From the NCBI GenBank assembly GCA_934271735.1, contig CAKQSB010000015.1:1-55191 (forward strand): a stretch of DNA of 55,191 nucleotides, written 5' to 3'. The notes below the pieces were generated by a model that was given only the letters and a program-made list of their open reading frames with translations, was not told the DNA's origin and ran no database searches. Made by a program: the position numbers and the translations under genes. The stretch comes from an uncultured Clostridia bacterium. Its GTDB lineage: Bacteria; Bacillota; Clostridia; Christensenellales; Borkfalkiaceae. Shown piece by piece: positions 8,668 to 17,183 of this stretch (the stretch's first letter is position 1; each line of letters starts with the position of its first letter).

Positions 8668-9291
8668 TTATTCTTTGATTACGGATACCTGAGCGTATCT
8701 CATAATCTTTTCGCCGAGTTTATATCCCCTGCCGTAAACCTGTTTTACCGTCTCGGGTTCGTCCTCTTCGGTTTCCTTCGGAACGGTCATAACGGCGTTT
8801 GCGGTGCTTGGGTCGAATTTGCTTCCGACCTCGGGCGAAAACTCGATTACGCCGAGCGCGGAAAGCGTTTCGTGATACTTCTTTAAAAGTTTCTCTATTC
8901 CGTCTTTCGTGTTGTCGTCCAGCTGCATCTTAAGCGCCCAGTCCAAACTGTCGCCTATCGGCAATATCTTTTCTATCGCGGTAACCCTGCCGTCGTCGAA
9001 CGCCGCGCGCACTTCTTCGTGTTTATGCTTACGCACGTTCTCGCAATCGGCTCTGGCTCTCAGATAGTCGTTTTTCGTTTCTTCGTTTTCTTTTTTTAGA
9101 TTTTCGATTTCGGCTCGGAGCTTAAGAACGTTCGATTCGGATTTACGCAAAAGTTCTTTTGCCTCGGCTTCCGTCATCTTGTCGATTTCGTCCGCTTCGG
9201 ATTCTATCTCTTCTTCCTGTTCGGGAGCGGGATTTTCGCGTTTCTCCTCGTCTTTATTTTTTTCGTGATGTTTTTTTTCGTGTTGCGACAT
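8668..9291 (-). CDS. grpE: Nucleotide exchange factor GrpE
   Basis: The 207-residue DnaK exchange factor has an acidic, disordered N terminus (about 1-45), a long coiled-coil helix (about 45-105; RADCENVRKHKHEEV) and a C-terminal beta domain ending GRGYKLGEKIMRYAQVSV, which is the GrpE signature. It lies 16 bases downstream of hrcA and upstream of dnaK in the heat-shock operon. Confidence 0.96.
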   Translation of the reverse strand: MSQHEKKHHEKNKDEEKRENPAPEQEEEIESEADEIDKMTEAEAKELLRKSESNVLKLRAEIENLKKENEETKNDYLRARADCENVRKHKHEEVRAAFDDGRVTAIEKILPIGDSLDWALKMQLDDNTKDGIEKLLKKYHETLSALGVIEFSPEVGSKFDPSTANAVMTVPKETEEDEPETVKQVYGRGYKLGEKIMRYAQVSVIKE

Positions 9292-9307
9292 TTTTTTCGT
9301 TCGCCTC

Positions 9308-10330
9308 CTACCTGTTCGTTATTATGCTTTCAAGTATTTTCCCGACGTTTTCAAGCACGGCTACGACTTTCTGATAGTCCATTCTTATAGGACCTATAAC
9401 GCCGTAGGTTCCGAGCTTCGTTCCGTTTGCGGAGTACGTTGCGGTGACGAGCGAACATTCTTTGGGAATTTCGTCGTAACCGTCCGCGCCGATTTTTACG
9501 TTGATTTTTATATCCCGATTGTCTTCGGTAAGCAAAGTCATAACTTTGTCCTTGCTCGTAACCACAGAGAGGAAATCCTTTATCTTATTGATATCGGCGT
9601 ACTCGGGGTGGTCGAGAATTTTATCCTCGCCCGCCGTAACCACATCCTCGCCCGTGGTCGTCATATAAGCTTTCAACGCCTCGACTACGTTTACGAATAT
9701 GTTTTTGTAACCCAGAAAACTGTCTTCCATTTCGGGCTTCAAATCGCATATCTCGTTGAACGTTTTGTTTTTGCACATATTGTCGAGAACTTTTTCGGCG
9801 TCCTTAAGCTGATCGTCCGTCATATTTTCGGGTATGTCGATGAAGTTATCCTTTAAAAGCCTCATCTCGGTAACGATTATGACGAGCGCGCTGTCGGGTT
9901 TGAACCTGATAAGCTTTATGCTTACTATTTTCTCCGATAAGTCGTGACTCTGAATACCTACCGACGTGTAAGAAGTCAGCTCGCTTATTACCTTTGTGGT
10001 GTTTTTGATAACCTCTTCCAGATTGTCGGCTTTATCGAGAAAGATTTTCTTGATATAGTCGAGCTCCTTTACGGAAAGTTTATCTTTTACCATAAGGTCG
10101 CTTACGTAAAGCTTGTAAGCCTCCGCCGAAGGTACTCTCCCCGACGAGGTGTGAATCTGCGTAAGATAACCGAGTTCTTCGAGCGCGGAAAGCTCGTTTC
10201 TGACCGTCGCGGAACTGATGTTTTTCAAGTGCCGCTCGGTTAAGCTTTTCGACGACACGGGAACAGCCGTTTCTATATAATCATCAACGACGTACTGAAG
10301 TATTTTTTTCTTCCTGTCCGACAGCCCCAT
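9308..10330 (-). CDS. hrcA: Heat-inducible transcription repressor HrcA
   Basis: HrcA binds CIRCE and represses class I heat-shock genes. The N-terminal winged helix includes RKKKILQYVVDDYIETAVPVSS and ATVRNELSALEELGYL; the GAF-like central part and the C terminus (YGVIGPIRMDYQKV) are also standard. The length of 340 is normal. It is the first gene of the operon, and the CIRCE element lies 28 bases upstream of its ATG, so the repressor controls itself and grpE-dnaK-dnaJ. An AAGGAG site precedes the start. Confidence 0.97.
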   Translation of the reverse strand: MGLSDRKKKILQYVVDDYIETAVPVSSKSLTERHLKNISSATVRNELSALEELGYLTQIHTSSGRVPSAEAYKLYVSDLMVKDKLSVKELDYIKKIFLDKADNLEEVIKNTTKVISELTSYTSVGIQSHDLSEKIVSIKLIRFKPDSALVIIVTEMRLLKDNFIDIPENMTDDQLKDAEKVLDNMCKNKTFNEICDLKPEMEDSFLGYKNIFVNVVEALKAYMTTTGEDVVTAGEDKILDHPEYADINKIKDFLSVVTSKDKVMTLLTEDNRDIKINVKIGADGYDEIPKECSLVTATYSANGTKLGTYGVIGPIRMDYQKVVAVLENVGKILESIITNR

Positions 10331-10357
10331 ATCCTTGGCACTCCTTATCTTTGAATG

Positions 10358-10384
10358 TTAGCACTCATTAGCTTTAAGTGCTAA
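10358..10384. promoter_or_regulatory. CIRCE operator for HrcA
   Basis: TTAGCACTC, 9 bases, AAGTGCTAA. This is the CIRCE inverted repeat with one mismatch in the right arm relative to GAGTGCTAA. It lies just downstream of the -10 box of the hrcA promoter. Confidence 0.95.
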
Positions 10385-10393
10385 CTCGCCCTC

Positions 10394-10422
10394 ATTATAT
10401 ATCGTAGGAAAACGTTTGTCAA
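10394..10422 (-). promoter_or_regulatory. Sigma-A promoter of the hrcA operon
   Basis: The minus strand reads TTGACA, 17 bases, TATAAT: a perfect consensus promoter. CIRCE begins 10 bases downstream of the -10 box, so repressor binding should block initiation. Confidence 0.95.
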
Positions 10423-10514
10423 GCGTTTTGAGACAAATTTTTAAAAAAATTTTTTCGGGCGGTTTTACGGCGATTTTACTTAGTTATTATGCGGTATTTT
10501 ATTGAAATATATCA

Positions 10515-10556
10515 CAAAAAAAAGCGGCTTCTGCAAAAAAAATTTGCCGAAGCCGT
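10515..10556 (-). terminator. Terminator of the AbrB/methionine gamma-lyase/DMT operon
   Basis: On the minus strand a CGGCTTCGGCAAA / TTTGCAGAAGCCG stem is followed by eight T. It lies about 100 bases after the DMT transporter stop. The bases between it and the hrcA promoter hold nothing else recognisable. Confidence 0.85.
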
Positions 10557-10653
10557 TTATTGATTTTTTATTCTGCCCTAATAAAAAGTTTTCGGTTTTT
10601 GCGGAAGCACTTTTGTTTTTCTCCCGCAAACACTCGTTTCCCGCCGAAAAGTC

Positions 10654-11574
10654 TTATTCTCCGCCGAAAATTCCGAGAAGCGCAATGCCGACGACCGTTA
10701 CGACTATCGCCGCGTAGTGTTTCCACGACAATCTTTCTTTAAGGAATATCGCGCTCCACACGACCGAAAGCACGCAGTAGCACGAAATGATAGGCGCGGC
10801 GGCTACGGTGTTGGCCGCAATGGCGGAAATATAAGCGAACTGTCCCGCCGTTTCGCTGATAGCTCCGATAAGTTTCGGGGCTTCGCGCTTTATCGTCGGT
10901 TTGTCTTTCTTGATTATGAACGCATACACGGCGGCGACTATTCCGCAAAGAAGGAAAGTAAGTTCGTAAGCAACGTTAGCGACGTCCTCGTCAAGCACGT
11001 CGAGGATAAAGGAATCGGCAACGGTTCCGGCCGCGTCGATAAAGCAATATATCACGGGGAAAGCGAGCGCGATCCAGCTTTTGCTGTATTTGATGTTCGC
11101 CGTTTCCTGCCTGCGCGCCCTTATCTCATCGTCCTCACTCATTTCCGCAAAGCCGAGCCCGGTTACGCCGAGCGCGCACACCACTATACCTATTATAGTC
11201 ATAACAAGCTGCGTTTGCCCCTCGATACCCGCTCTGTCCGTAAAAAATATGATAAGGAAAAGCGATGCCACCGCTCCCGACGTGTTGCATATCGGCGAGG
11301 AAATGGAAAGCTCGATATATCTTAAACCTATGTAACCGATAAACATCGAGACTATATAACACAAGGACGCGGGCAAATATTTCCACATCGCCTCGAAAGA
11401 AAACGGCACTTTGAAAAATACTATTTCGACGATCGCGTGAACGCCCATTACGAGACCTACCGCGACGACCATTTTCCATTGACTGAATTTATCGTCGGGT
11501 TTAGAGCCGATTTTCGAAAACAAGTCCGAGCCGCTCCAACAAACAAGCGCGATAAGCGCAAGAATAAACCACAT
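10654..11574 (-). CDS. DMT/EamA-family membrane transporter
   Basis: The 306-residue polytopic membrane protein shows about ten hydrophobic segments in two similar halves, typical of the drug/metabolite transporter superfamily (first half starts MWFILALIALVCWSGSDLFSK; second half has IGAISETAGQFAYISAIAAN and ends AAIVVTVVGIALLGIFGGE). A charged loop near 155-170 (SEDDEIRARRQETANIKYSK) separates the halves. The substrate is unknown; co-transcription with a methionine gamma-lyase-family enzyme makes an amino acid or sulfur compound possible. It is the third gene of the operon, 58 bases after ynbB, with a GGAGA site. Confidence 0.8.
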   Translation of the reverse strand: MWFILALIALVCWSGSDLFSKIGSKPDDKFSQWKMVVAVGLVMGVHAIVEIVFFKVPFSFEAMWKYLPASLCYIVSMFIGYIGLRYIELSISSPICNTSGAVASLFLIIFFTDRAGIEGQTQLVMTIIGIVVCALGVTGLGFAEMSEDDEIRARRQETANIKYSKSWIALAFPVIYCFIDAAGTVADSFILDVLDEDVANVAYELTFLLCGIVAAVYAFIIKKDKPTIKREAPKLIGAISETAGQFAYISAIAANTVAAAPIISCYCVLSVVWSAIFLKERLSWKHYAAIVVTVVGIALLGIFGGE

Positions 11575-11632
11575 TATCTTTTGTTCTCCATTATATTTTT
11601 GTTTTATTAAAATTATATATTTGTTATATATA

Positions 11633-12913
11633 TTAAAGTTTTACAAGACCGGCATTAAGCATTTCCTGCAAGGAAGTGAGTATGCCGATTTTCGCGTGGT
11701 ACCAGGTCAAGCCGCCCTGGAAGAATACCGCGTAAGGTTCTCTGATCGGTCCGTCGGCGGAAAGCTCTATGGACGAACCTTGAATGAATGCGCCCGCAGC
11801 CATAATAACTTCGCTTTCATACCCGGGCATTTCCCACGGGATAGGCGTTACATAACTATCGACGGGGGCAGAAGCCTGAATACCTTTGCAAAACGCAATC
11901 ATACCCTCTTTGCTTCCGAGTTCGACAGCCTGAATTATGTCGTGACGTTCCTCTTTTGCGGACGGGAACACTTTGAAACCAAGCCTTTCGTAAACTTCGG
12001 CGGCGAAAATCGCGCCTTTTTCCGCGCCCGCAACGACGGTGGGAGCAAGGAAAAATCCCTGATAAAAACTCTGCATAACGCCGAGGCTCGCGCCGACTTC
12101 CTGCCCGAGACCCGGAGCGGAAAGCCTGTATGCGCATCTGTCCACACATTCCTGCGTACCGCAGATATACCCGCCGACGGGAGCTAAACCGCCGCCCGGG
12201 TTTTTGATGAGCGAGCCGACAGTCATATCCGCGCCGACGTCCGACGGTTCGATTTCCTCTACAAATTCGCCGTAGCAGTTATCGACCATAACGATTACGT
12301 CAGGCTTTATTTTCTTAACGAAAGCTATAAGCTCGCCTATCTGTTTGACCGAAAAAGTCGGACGGGTCTGATAACCTTTACTCCTCTGTATCGTCACAAG
12401 TTTGGTTTTTTCGCCGATAGCGCGGGCGATATTTTCGTAATCGAAAGTGCCGTCGGAAAGAAGATCGACCTGTTTATACGAAACGCCGTATTCTTTCAAG
12501 GAGCATTTGCTCTCCCTTATTCCGATAACCTCTTCGAGCGTGTCGTAAGGCTTGCCGACGGGAGACAAAAGTTCGTCTCCGGGGAGAAGGTTTGCCGAAA
12601 GCGCGACCGTTAAAGCGTGCGTTCCGCAAACAATCTGCGGGCGGACGAGCGCGGCTTCGGTGTGAAAGGTGTCGGCGTAAACCTTTTCGATTTTGTCTCT
12701 TCCGAGGTCGTTATAACCGTATCCCGTGGAAGCGGCGAAACACGCGGCGTCAACCCTGTTTTTCTTCATTGCGGAAAGAACCTTGCACTGGTTATACTCC
12801 GCGATTTTGTCTATTTTTTCAAATCTTTCCTTTAAAGAATCAAGGATTTTCTCACCGAAGGAATAAACCTCGTCCGAAATTCCGAGTTCCTTATAAGCGT
12901 TAAGAATGTTCAT
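11633..12913 (-). CDS. ynbB: Methionine gamma-lyase-family PLP enzyme (YnbB-like)
   Basis: The 426-residue protein matches the family formerly called aluminium resistance proteins, PLP-dependent enzymes related to methionine gamma-lyase. Visible are the substrate loop (ASTGYGYNDLGRDKIEKVYADTF region), a DNCYGEFVEEIEPSDVGADM aspartate segment for PLP, and QRSKGYQTRP, where the lysine is the likely Schiff-base residue. The C terminus, GLTWYHAKIGILTSLQEML, is also typical. The actual reaction of this family is poorly established. It starts 2 bases after the AbrB-like gene stops, so the two are translationally coupled. Confidence 0.85.
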   Translation of the reverse strand: MNILNAYKELGISDEVYSFGEKILDSLKERFEKIDKIAEYNQCKVLSAMKKNRVDAACFAASTGYGYNDLGRDKIEKVYADTFHTEAALVRPQIVCGTHALTVALSANLLPGDELLSPVGKPYDTLEEVIGIRESKCSLKEYGVSYKQVDLLSDGTFDYENIARAIGEKTKLVTIQRSKGYQTRPTFSVKQIGELIAFVKKIKPDVIVMVDNCYGEFVEEIEPSDVGADMTVGSLIKNPGGGLAPVGGYICGTQECVDRCAYRLSAPGLGQEVGASLGVMQSFYQGFFLAPTVVAGAEKGAIFAAEVYERLGFKVFPSAKEERHDIIQAVELGSKEGMIAFCKGIQASAPVDSYVTPIPWEMPGYESEVIMAAGAFIQGSSIELSADGPIREPYAVFFQGGLTWYHAKIGILTSLQEMLNAGLVKL

Positions 12914-12915
12914 TT

Positions 12916-13155
12916 CTATTTGTTATCCTTTATTTTTTCTATGATTTCGTCTGCAGTTTTGTTTAAAACGTCGAGCTTTGTAATTACTATTCCGCACGAA
13001 ACGTCGCCGAAGATGAGCATCGTGTCGCCCGAAGAAATTCCGAAAGATTCTCTTGCTTCCTTCGGGATAACTATCTGCCCTTTTTCGCCGACCTTTGCCG
13101 TACCGAAAACTCGTTTTTCCGCATTTTTAGCGAGAATTTGTTTACCCTTAGGCAT
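12916..13155 (-). CDS. AbrB/SpoVT-type DNA-binding regulator
   Basis: The small protein (79 residues from this start) contains a swapped-hairpin AbrB domain: RVFGTAKVGEKGQIVIPKEARESFGISSGDTMLIFGD. It probably binds DNA as a dimer. The ATG at 13155 is chosen over an in-frame TTG at 13173 because GGGGTGA lies 5 bases upstream of it. It is the first gene of an operon with ynbB and the DMT transporter. Three 9-bp direct repeats just after the promoter (13177-13203) are a plausible autoregulatory operator. Confidence 0.85.
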   Translation of the reverse strand: MPKGKQILAKNAEKRVFGTAKVGEKGQIVIPKEARESFGISSGDTMLIFGDVSCGIVITKLDVLNKTADEIIEKIKDNK

Positions 13156-13176
13156 ATCCGTCACCCCACGCAAGCT

Positions 13177-13203
13177 TTGTTATACTTTTCATACTATTCA
13201 TAC
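13177..13203 (-). promoter_or_regulatory. Three tandem 9-bp repeats, putative operator
   Basis: On the minus strand the units GTATGAATA, GTATGAAAA and GTATAACAA follow each other without a gap. They start 6 bases downstream of the -10 box and end about 20 bases before the AbrB-like ATG, so a protein bound here would block transcription. Binding by the AbrB-like protein is inference. Confidence 0.55.
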
Positions 13204-13209
13204 CCGACG

Positions 13210-13238
13210 ATTATACCGCTTCACACAAAAAAAGTCAA
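13210..13238 (-). promoter_or_regulatory. Sigma-A promoter of the AbrB-like operon
   Basis: The minus strand reads TTGACT, 17 bases, TATAAT. Its -35 box abuts the terminator of the upstream gene. Confidence 0.9.
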
Positions 13239-13266
13239 ATAAAAAGCGGCATTTTAAGCCGCTTTT
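13237..13266 (-). terminator. Terminator of the 249-residue membrane protein gene
   Basis: On the minus strand AAAAGCGGC, a 7-base loop and GCCGCTTTT are followed by TTAT. It lies 22 bases after the stop codon. Confidence 0.8.
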
Positions 13267-13288
13267 CAGTATATTTTATAATTTTTTT

Positions 13289-14038
13289 TCAGAACAGTTG
13301 TTTCATTCTGTCTTTTTTGGAGAGTTCGGAAAGCTTTGTTCCGTCTTCGGTTAAAGTTTCGCCTAAGTTGTAACGGGAAGCTTTGGCGATTTTCTTAAGC
13401 GAATACACTATACTGTAATGTCTGATACCTGCCTGATATAACGCCACGAGAGCTTCGTAGGAATCGGCAACCGTCGTGTAAAGCGTTTTGGAAGTTTCGC
13501 CCTTCTTGCCGATATGTTTAACTGCAAAATCGATATTGCCCGTGATATGACTTTCGGGTTCTTTATCCAGAAGCGAATTGACGAATTTTTCGTTTTCTTC
13601 TTTGTTGCCTACGGAATCGAGAGTTATCGTGAGCCTTACCTCTAAAACATCCGAAATTTTCTTGCGTTCGCCGTTTATGACTATTTCCTTAGGATAAATT
13701 TCGATAATCGGTTTGCCGTCCACGGGGTACTGCTTGAACGACGAAGGAATCATCGAGAGGAAAATTACCACGAAAACAAGCATAATCGCGCCCATAAGAT
13801 AGCCCATCGTGCCGGTTTCGGGATTATTTAAGCCCTGAATGAATATAGTCGCGCCCATTCCGCCCATCAGAATCACCAGAAGCGCGCCGTATGTGAGAGA
13901 TTTGCGGCGTTCCTTTTTGTTAAAAGCAACGTCGGGATATATCTTTACGCTCTGCGCTTCTTCGGCTTTTTTTTCGGTTGCGCCCGCCGCCGTGTCCGCC
14001 GTAACGTCCGTCGTTAAATTTTTATTTTCTTTTTTCAT
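13289..14038 (-). CDS. Two-TM membrane protein of unknown function
   Basis: The 249-residue protein has a hydrophilic N terminus (about 1-45), two hydrophobic segments (about 48-68, ALLVILMGGMGATIFIQGL, and 80-98, GAIMLVFVVIFLSMIP), and a soluble C-terminal domain of about 140 residues. The start of that domain (IIEIYPKEIVINGERKKISDVLEVRLTI) has the feel of a small bacterial PH-like beta domain. No catalytic motif is visible. It is monocistronic between two terminators. Function unknown. Confidence 0.75.
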   Translation of the reverse strand: MKKENKNLTTDVTADTAAGATEKKAEEAQSVKIYPDVAFNKKERRKSLTYGALLVILMGGMGATIFIQGLNNPETGTMGYLMGAIMLVFVVIFLSMIPSSFKQYPVDGKPIIEIYPKEIVINGERKKISDVLEVRLTITLDSVGNKEENEKFVNSLLDKEPESHITGNIDFAVKHIGKKGETSKTLYTTVADSYEALVALYQAGIRHYSIVYSLKKIAKASRYNLGETLTEDGTKLSELSKKDRMKQLF

Positions 14039-14094
14039 TTTAAAATCCCTTTTATGTCGGGTGAAGCCGAATTTAACTTCCGCCGCGACGCATT

Positions 14095-14133
14095 CAAAAA
14101 AACGGAACTTTCGGTAAACCCGAAAATTCCGCT
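14095..14133 (-). terminator. Terminator of the P-loop protein gene
   Basis: On the minus strand GCGGAATTTTCGGG, a short loop and CCGAAAGTTCCGT are followed by a run of T. Confidence 0.8.
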
Positions 14134-14150
14134 TTTATCATTTTTGAATA

Positions 14151-14549
14151 TTAAACGTATTCGAGCATAAATTTCGGAAGGTCTGCCTTTTCCGCGCTGA
14201 CGGTCATTTCGAATTTAACTCCGTCAATCTTCTTGATAGCGGCAAAGAGATCTTCGAGTTCGTCGAGCTTGCAGTTTGCGATTCTCAAAATTCCGTCGAT
14301 GAAAATTTTTTCGATATCGCTGTTGCCCGCAACAAGACCCATAATGAAACCTTTCAGTTCATCCACCGACGATATACCGTATTCTTCGGTATAAACGCAT
14401 CTTACGTTAATGTCTATCGCAACCGAGCAAATGGATTTGTCGGTTATAAAAACGACGTTGCCTTTCGCGTCTTTTGCGGCGGCATTGATGTCGTCCATTA
14501 TGATTTTTGTTTTGCCGAAGCCCTTAGGGCCGTAAATAAGTTTTATCAT
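14151..14549 (-). CDS. Small P-loop protein of unknown function
   Basis: The 132-residue protein begins MIKLIYGPKGFGKTKIIMDD, a clear Walker A motif (GPKGFGKT, residues 7-14). A hydrophobic strand ending in IFIDG (about 80-92) may serve as Walker B. It is much shorter than a full AAA+ ATPase and lacks sensor motifs, so it is either a minimal nucleotide-binding protein or a reduced ATPase. CGGAGG upstream supports the start. It is a single gene with its own terminator. Confidence 0.75.
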   Translation of the reverse strand: MIKLIYGPKGFGKTKIIMDDINAAAKDAKGNVVFITDKSICSVAIDINVRCVYTEEYGISSVDELKGFIMGLVAGNSDIEKIFIDGILRIANCKLDELEDLFAAIKKIDGVKFEMTVSAEKADLPKFMLEYV

Positions 14550-14721
14550 AAAACGTTCCTCCGTTTTTTCTTATGCGGGAAAGATTTAATCTCCCCCTGC
14601 TTATATACATTGTATACTATTACGCGAATTTTTTCAAGGGGTTTTGCCAAATATTTTTAAATTTTCAGCAAATATCCCGATTTTTTTCGCAATTCGCGCT
14701 TTCTATGCTTACATATAACGA

Positions 14722-15609
14722 TCAGCCGACTTCTTCTTCGGCATTTCTCGCTTTTACGACCGCTCTCGACGCCACAGAATATTCGGTTACACCGAGAATG
14801 GTTTCGCCGTCTATCTGAACGGCGGTGGGCTTGTCGAATTTAACGATTATGTTGTTTCCCGTAAGAGGCGTAAACATTTCGGTATGCTTTATGTGTTCGC
14901 CCTTGAAAATAGACGGGAAAACGATAAGCGTTTTGAGCTTGCCCGAACCGTATAAAACTCCGCACGTTTCGGTCTCGCTCGTAAGCCTGTTCTGATCGGG
15001 CGTAATATTCATTCCGCCGCCGTAAAATCTGCCGTGCATAGTGGGCGCGAGCCATACTTTTTTGAAAGTATATTTTTTACCGTCCACTTCGATTTCGGCG
15101 TTTCTCGGTTTAAAATGGAATAAAAGTCCTTTAATGGCTATGCCCGCGTAATTTACGGGTTTATTCGATTTTTCGCGGAGTTTATCTCCGACTTCGCAGC
15201 AATAACCGTCGATTCCGTAACCTACGCCGTTAATAAACTTATAAGTTTTGCCGTTCACCGTAACTTCGGGCAAATCTTGTATGTACTCGTTGATAAGAAC
15301 GGGCTTATCGCCTTTGTTTCCGCCGAGATCGTGAATGAAATCGTTGCCGCTGCCCGTCGCGAAATAATAAACGTCGTGCCTAAGTTCGATATCCTTTGTG
15401 TCGTTCACGAAACGATTGAGCGTTCCGTCGCCGCCCGATATTGCGATTTTATCGCCGAGCGGTATTTTCGAAATAAGCTCCGCCGTATCGTTTAAAGTAA
15501 CGTCGTAATAAACTACTTCCTCGCCCGGCAAAAACTTTTCGATGTTCTTGGTCTCGGTTTCACCCGTACCGTTTCCTGCTTTGGGATTGTATAAAACGTG
15601 ATATTTCAT
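14722..15609 (-). CDS. Diacylglycerol kinase-family lipid kinase
   Basis: The 295-residue protein has the DAGK catalytic region: YNPKAGNGTG (about 7-16), the signature ISGGDGTLNRFVND (about 58-71) and FATGSGNDFIHDLGG (83-97). A C-terminal beta domain ends with the VQIDGETI strand typical of the YegS/DgkB/BmrU fold. It probably phosphorylates diacylglycerol or a related lipid with ATP at the inner membrane face. The sequence does not separate DgkB from other members. An AAGAGGTGAC site precedes the ATG. It lies 44 bases downstream of the MATE gene on the opposite side from its own promoter, so it follows no obvious partner. Confidence 0.85.
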   Translation of the reverse strand: MKYHVLYNPKAGNGTGETETKNIEKFLPGEEVVYYDVTLNDTAELISKIPLGDKIAISGGDGTLNRFVNDTKDIELRHDVYYFATGSGNDFIHDLGGNKGDKPVLINEYIQDLPEVTVNGKTYKFINGVGYGIDGYCCEVGDKLREKSNKPVNYAGIAIKGLLFHFKPRNAEIEVDGKKYTFKKVWLAPTMHGRFYGGGMNITPDQNRLTSETETCGVLYGSGKLKTLIVFPSIFKGEHIKHTEMFTPLTGNNIIVKFDKPTAVQIDGETILGVTEYSVASRAVVKARNAEEEVG

Positions 15610-15653
15610 TTGTCACCTCTTCGGATTTCTCCGCTTTTTTCCTTGTAGTTTTT

Positions 15654-17075
15654 TTAATCGTCTATCGCAATCGTTTCCGACATAACGTCGCCCGTCAGAG
15701 GTTCTGTCGCAGCGTTCGCCTGCGCCGCCGCAATGTGCTTTTTCACCGAATTCAGCGTCGGGAAATACATTATCATATAAACGCCGATAGTCAAAACCCA
15801 GCTTATCGGGTAAACTATGTAAACCATTTCGATTACGGGATTTAACAGATAAATCGTTTTGAGCCAGACTATTCTGAACAGACAGCTTCCCGACAAACTT
15901 ACGATCATTGCCGTCATCGATTTTCCGAGGCCTCGCATACAGTTGCTTAAAACGTCCATTATGCCGCAGGTAAAATACGTCGAAGCCATTATGTACAGCC
16001 TTAGCTGCGCGATTTTTATTATCTCCTCGTCATCCGACATAATTCCGCAAAGCTGCTCGGAGAACAATATTATTATTCCGCCGAGGATAAGCCCCACGAC
16101 AGTTACGAGCGCAGTAGATTCTCTCACCACCGTTCTTACTCTGTCGATTTTTTTCGCGCCGAGGTTCTGGCTGACAAATGCCAGGCACGCGAGCGCGATT
16201 GCATACATAGCGTTATAAATAAATCCGTCGAACTGACTTGCGATTGTGTTCGCCGTCATATACTTTTTCGCGAACGAATTTATCGTAGACTGAATAAGCA
16301 CGTTCGAAATCGAGAAAACGCAGCCTTGCAAACCCGCGGGCAAGCCGATTTTCGTCATCTCTTTGAGTTCGGGAAGATATATTTTCAGTTTCTTAAGGTC
16401 AAGTTTACCGTAACCGTCGCTTTTCAGAAGCACTATTATCGACAAAATCGCCGAAATTCCTTGCGAAGTTACCGTCGCTATCGCAACGCCCTCGACGGTT
16501 TTATCGAGAACGGCTACGAAAAATATATTGAGAATAACGTTGACGACACCGCCTATTATAAGAAATATAAGCGGGCGTACCGTATCGCCTACCGCTCTTA
16601 AAATCGAAGCGCAGAAGTTATAAAGCATCATTACCGGCATACCGATAAAATAAATCTGAACATACTTCGTCGCCATATCCAAAACGTCGGGATCGCACTT
16701 CATCCACTCAAGGAAAGTTTTTGCGAAAAAGAAGCCTATAAACGCGAGTATAACACCCGTGATAAGGCTTACTACAACCGACGTGCCGACCGTTTTATGC
16801 GCGGCGTCCATATTTTTTTCGCCCGCAAACTTTGCAACGAGAACGTTCGCCCCGACCGAAAGCCCGACGAATAGACCTATTATAAGATTTATAAGCGCGC
16901 CCGTCGCTCCGACCGCGGCAACCGCATCGTCGTTTACGAATATTCCGAGAACGGCGACGTCAGCAGCGTTGAACAAAAGCTGAAGCACGTTCGTACACAC
17001 GAGAGGAAGGGCGTAAATTATAAGTTTGCCGAGTATTTTTCCCTCGCACATATTCATTTCAAAATTTTTCTTCAT
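15654..17075 (-). CDS. MATE-family efflux transporter
   Basis: The 473-residue integral membrane protein has about 12 hydrophobic segments in two homologous halves, each starting like a MATE repeat (LIIYALPLVCTNVLQLLFNAAD; second half TKIGLPAGLQGCVFSISNVLIQ). The family exchanges drugs or metabolites for Na+ or H+. The ATG at 17075 is preferred over an in-frame GTG at 17084. It is 108 bases downstream of uppP and 44 bases upstream of the lipid kinase gene, so all three may be co-transcribed. Confidence 0.9.
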   Translation of the reverse strand: MKKNFEMNMCEGKILGKLIIYALPLVCTNVLQLLFNAADVAVLGIFVNDDAVAAVGATGALINLIIGLFVGLSVGANVLVAKFAGEKNMDAAHKTVGTSVVVSLITGVILAFIGFFFAKTFLEWMKCDPDVLDMATKYVQIYFIGMPVMMLYNFCASILRAVGDTVRPLIFLIIGGVVNVILNIFFVAVLDKTVEGVAIATVTSQGISAILSIIVLLKSDGYGKLDLKKLKIYLPELKEMTKIGLPAGLQGCVFSISNVLIQSTINSFAKKYMTANTIASQFDGFIYNAMYAIALACLAFVSQNLGAKKIDRVRTVVRESTALVTVVGLILGGIIILFSEQLCGIMSDDEEIIKIAQLRLYIMASTYFTCGIMDVLSNCMRGLGKSMTAMIVSLSGSCLFRIVWLKTIYLLNPVIEMVYIVYPISWVLTIGVYMIMYFPTLNSVKKHIAAAQANAATEPLTGDVMSETIAIDD

Positions 17076-17183
17076 TTGAAACACACCGAAAATTTGTTAT
17101 GTATGTCATTATGTAAACGATTTGTAATCGTTTTTTCGTTGAATTTTATTTGACCGGCATTTTTTCGCCGACTCCGTTTTTGT

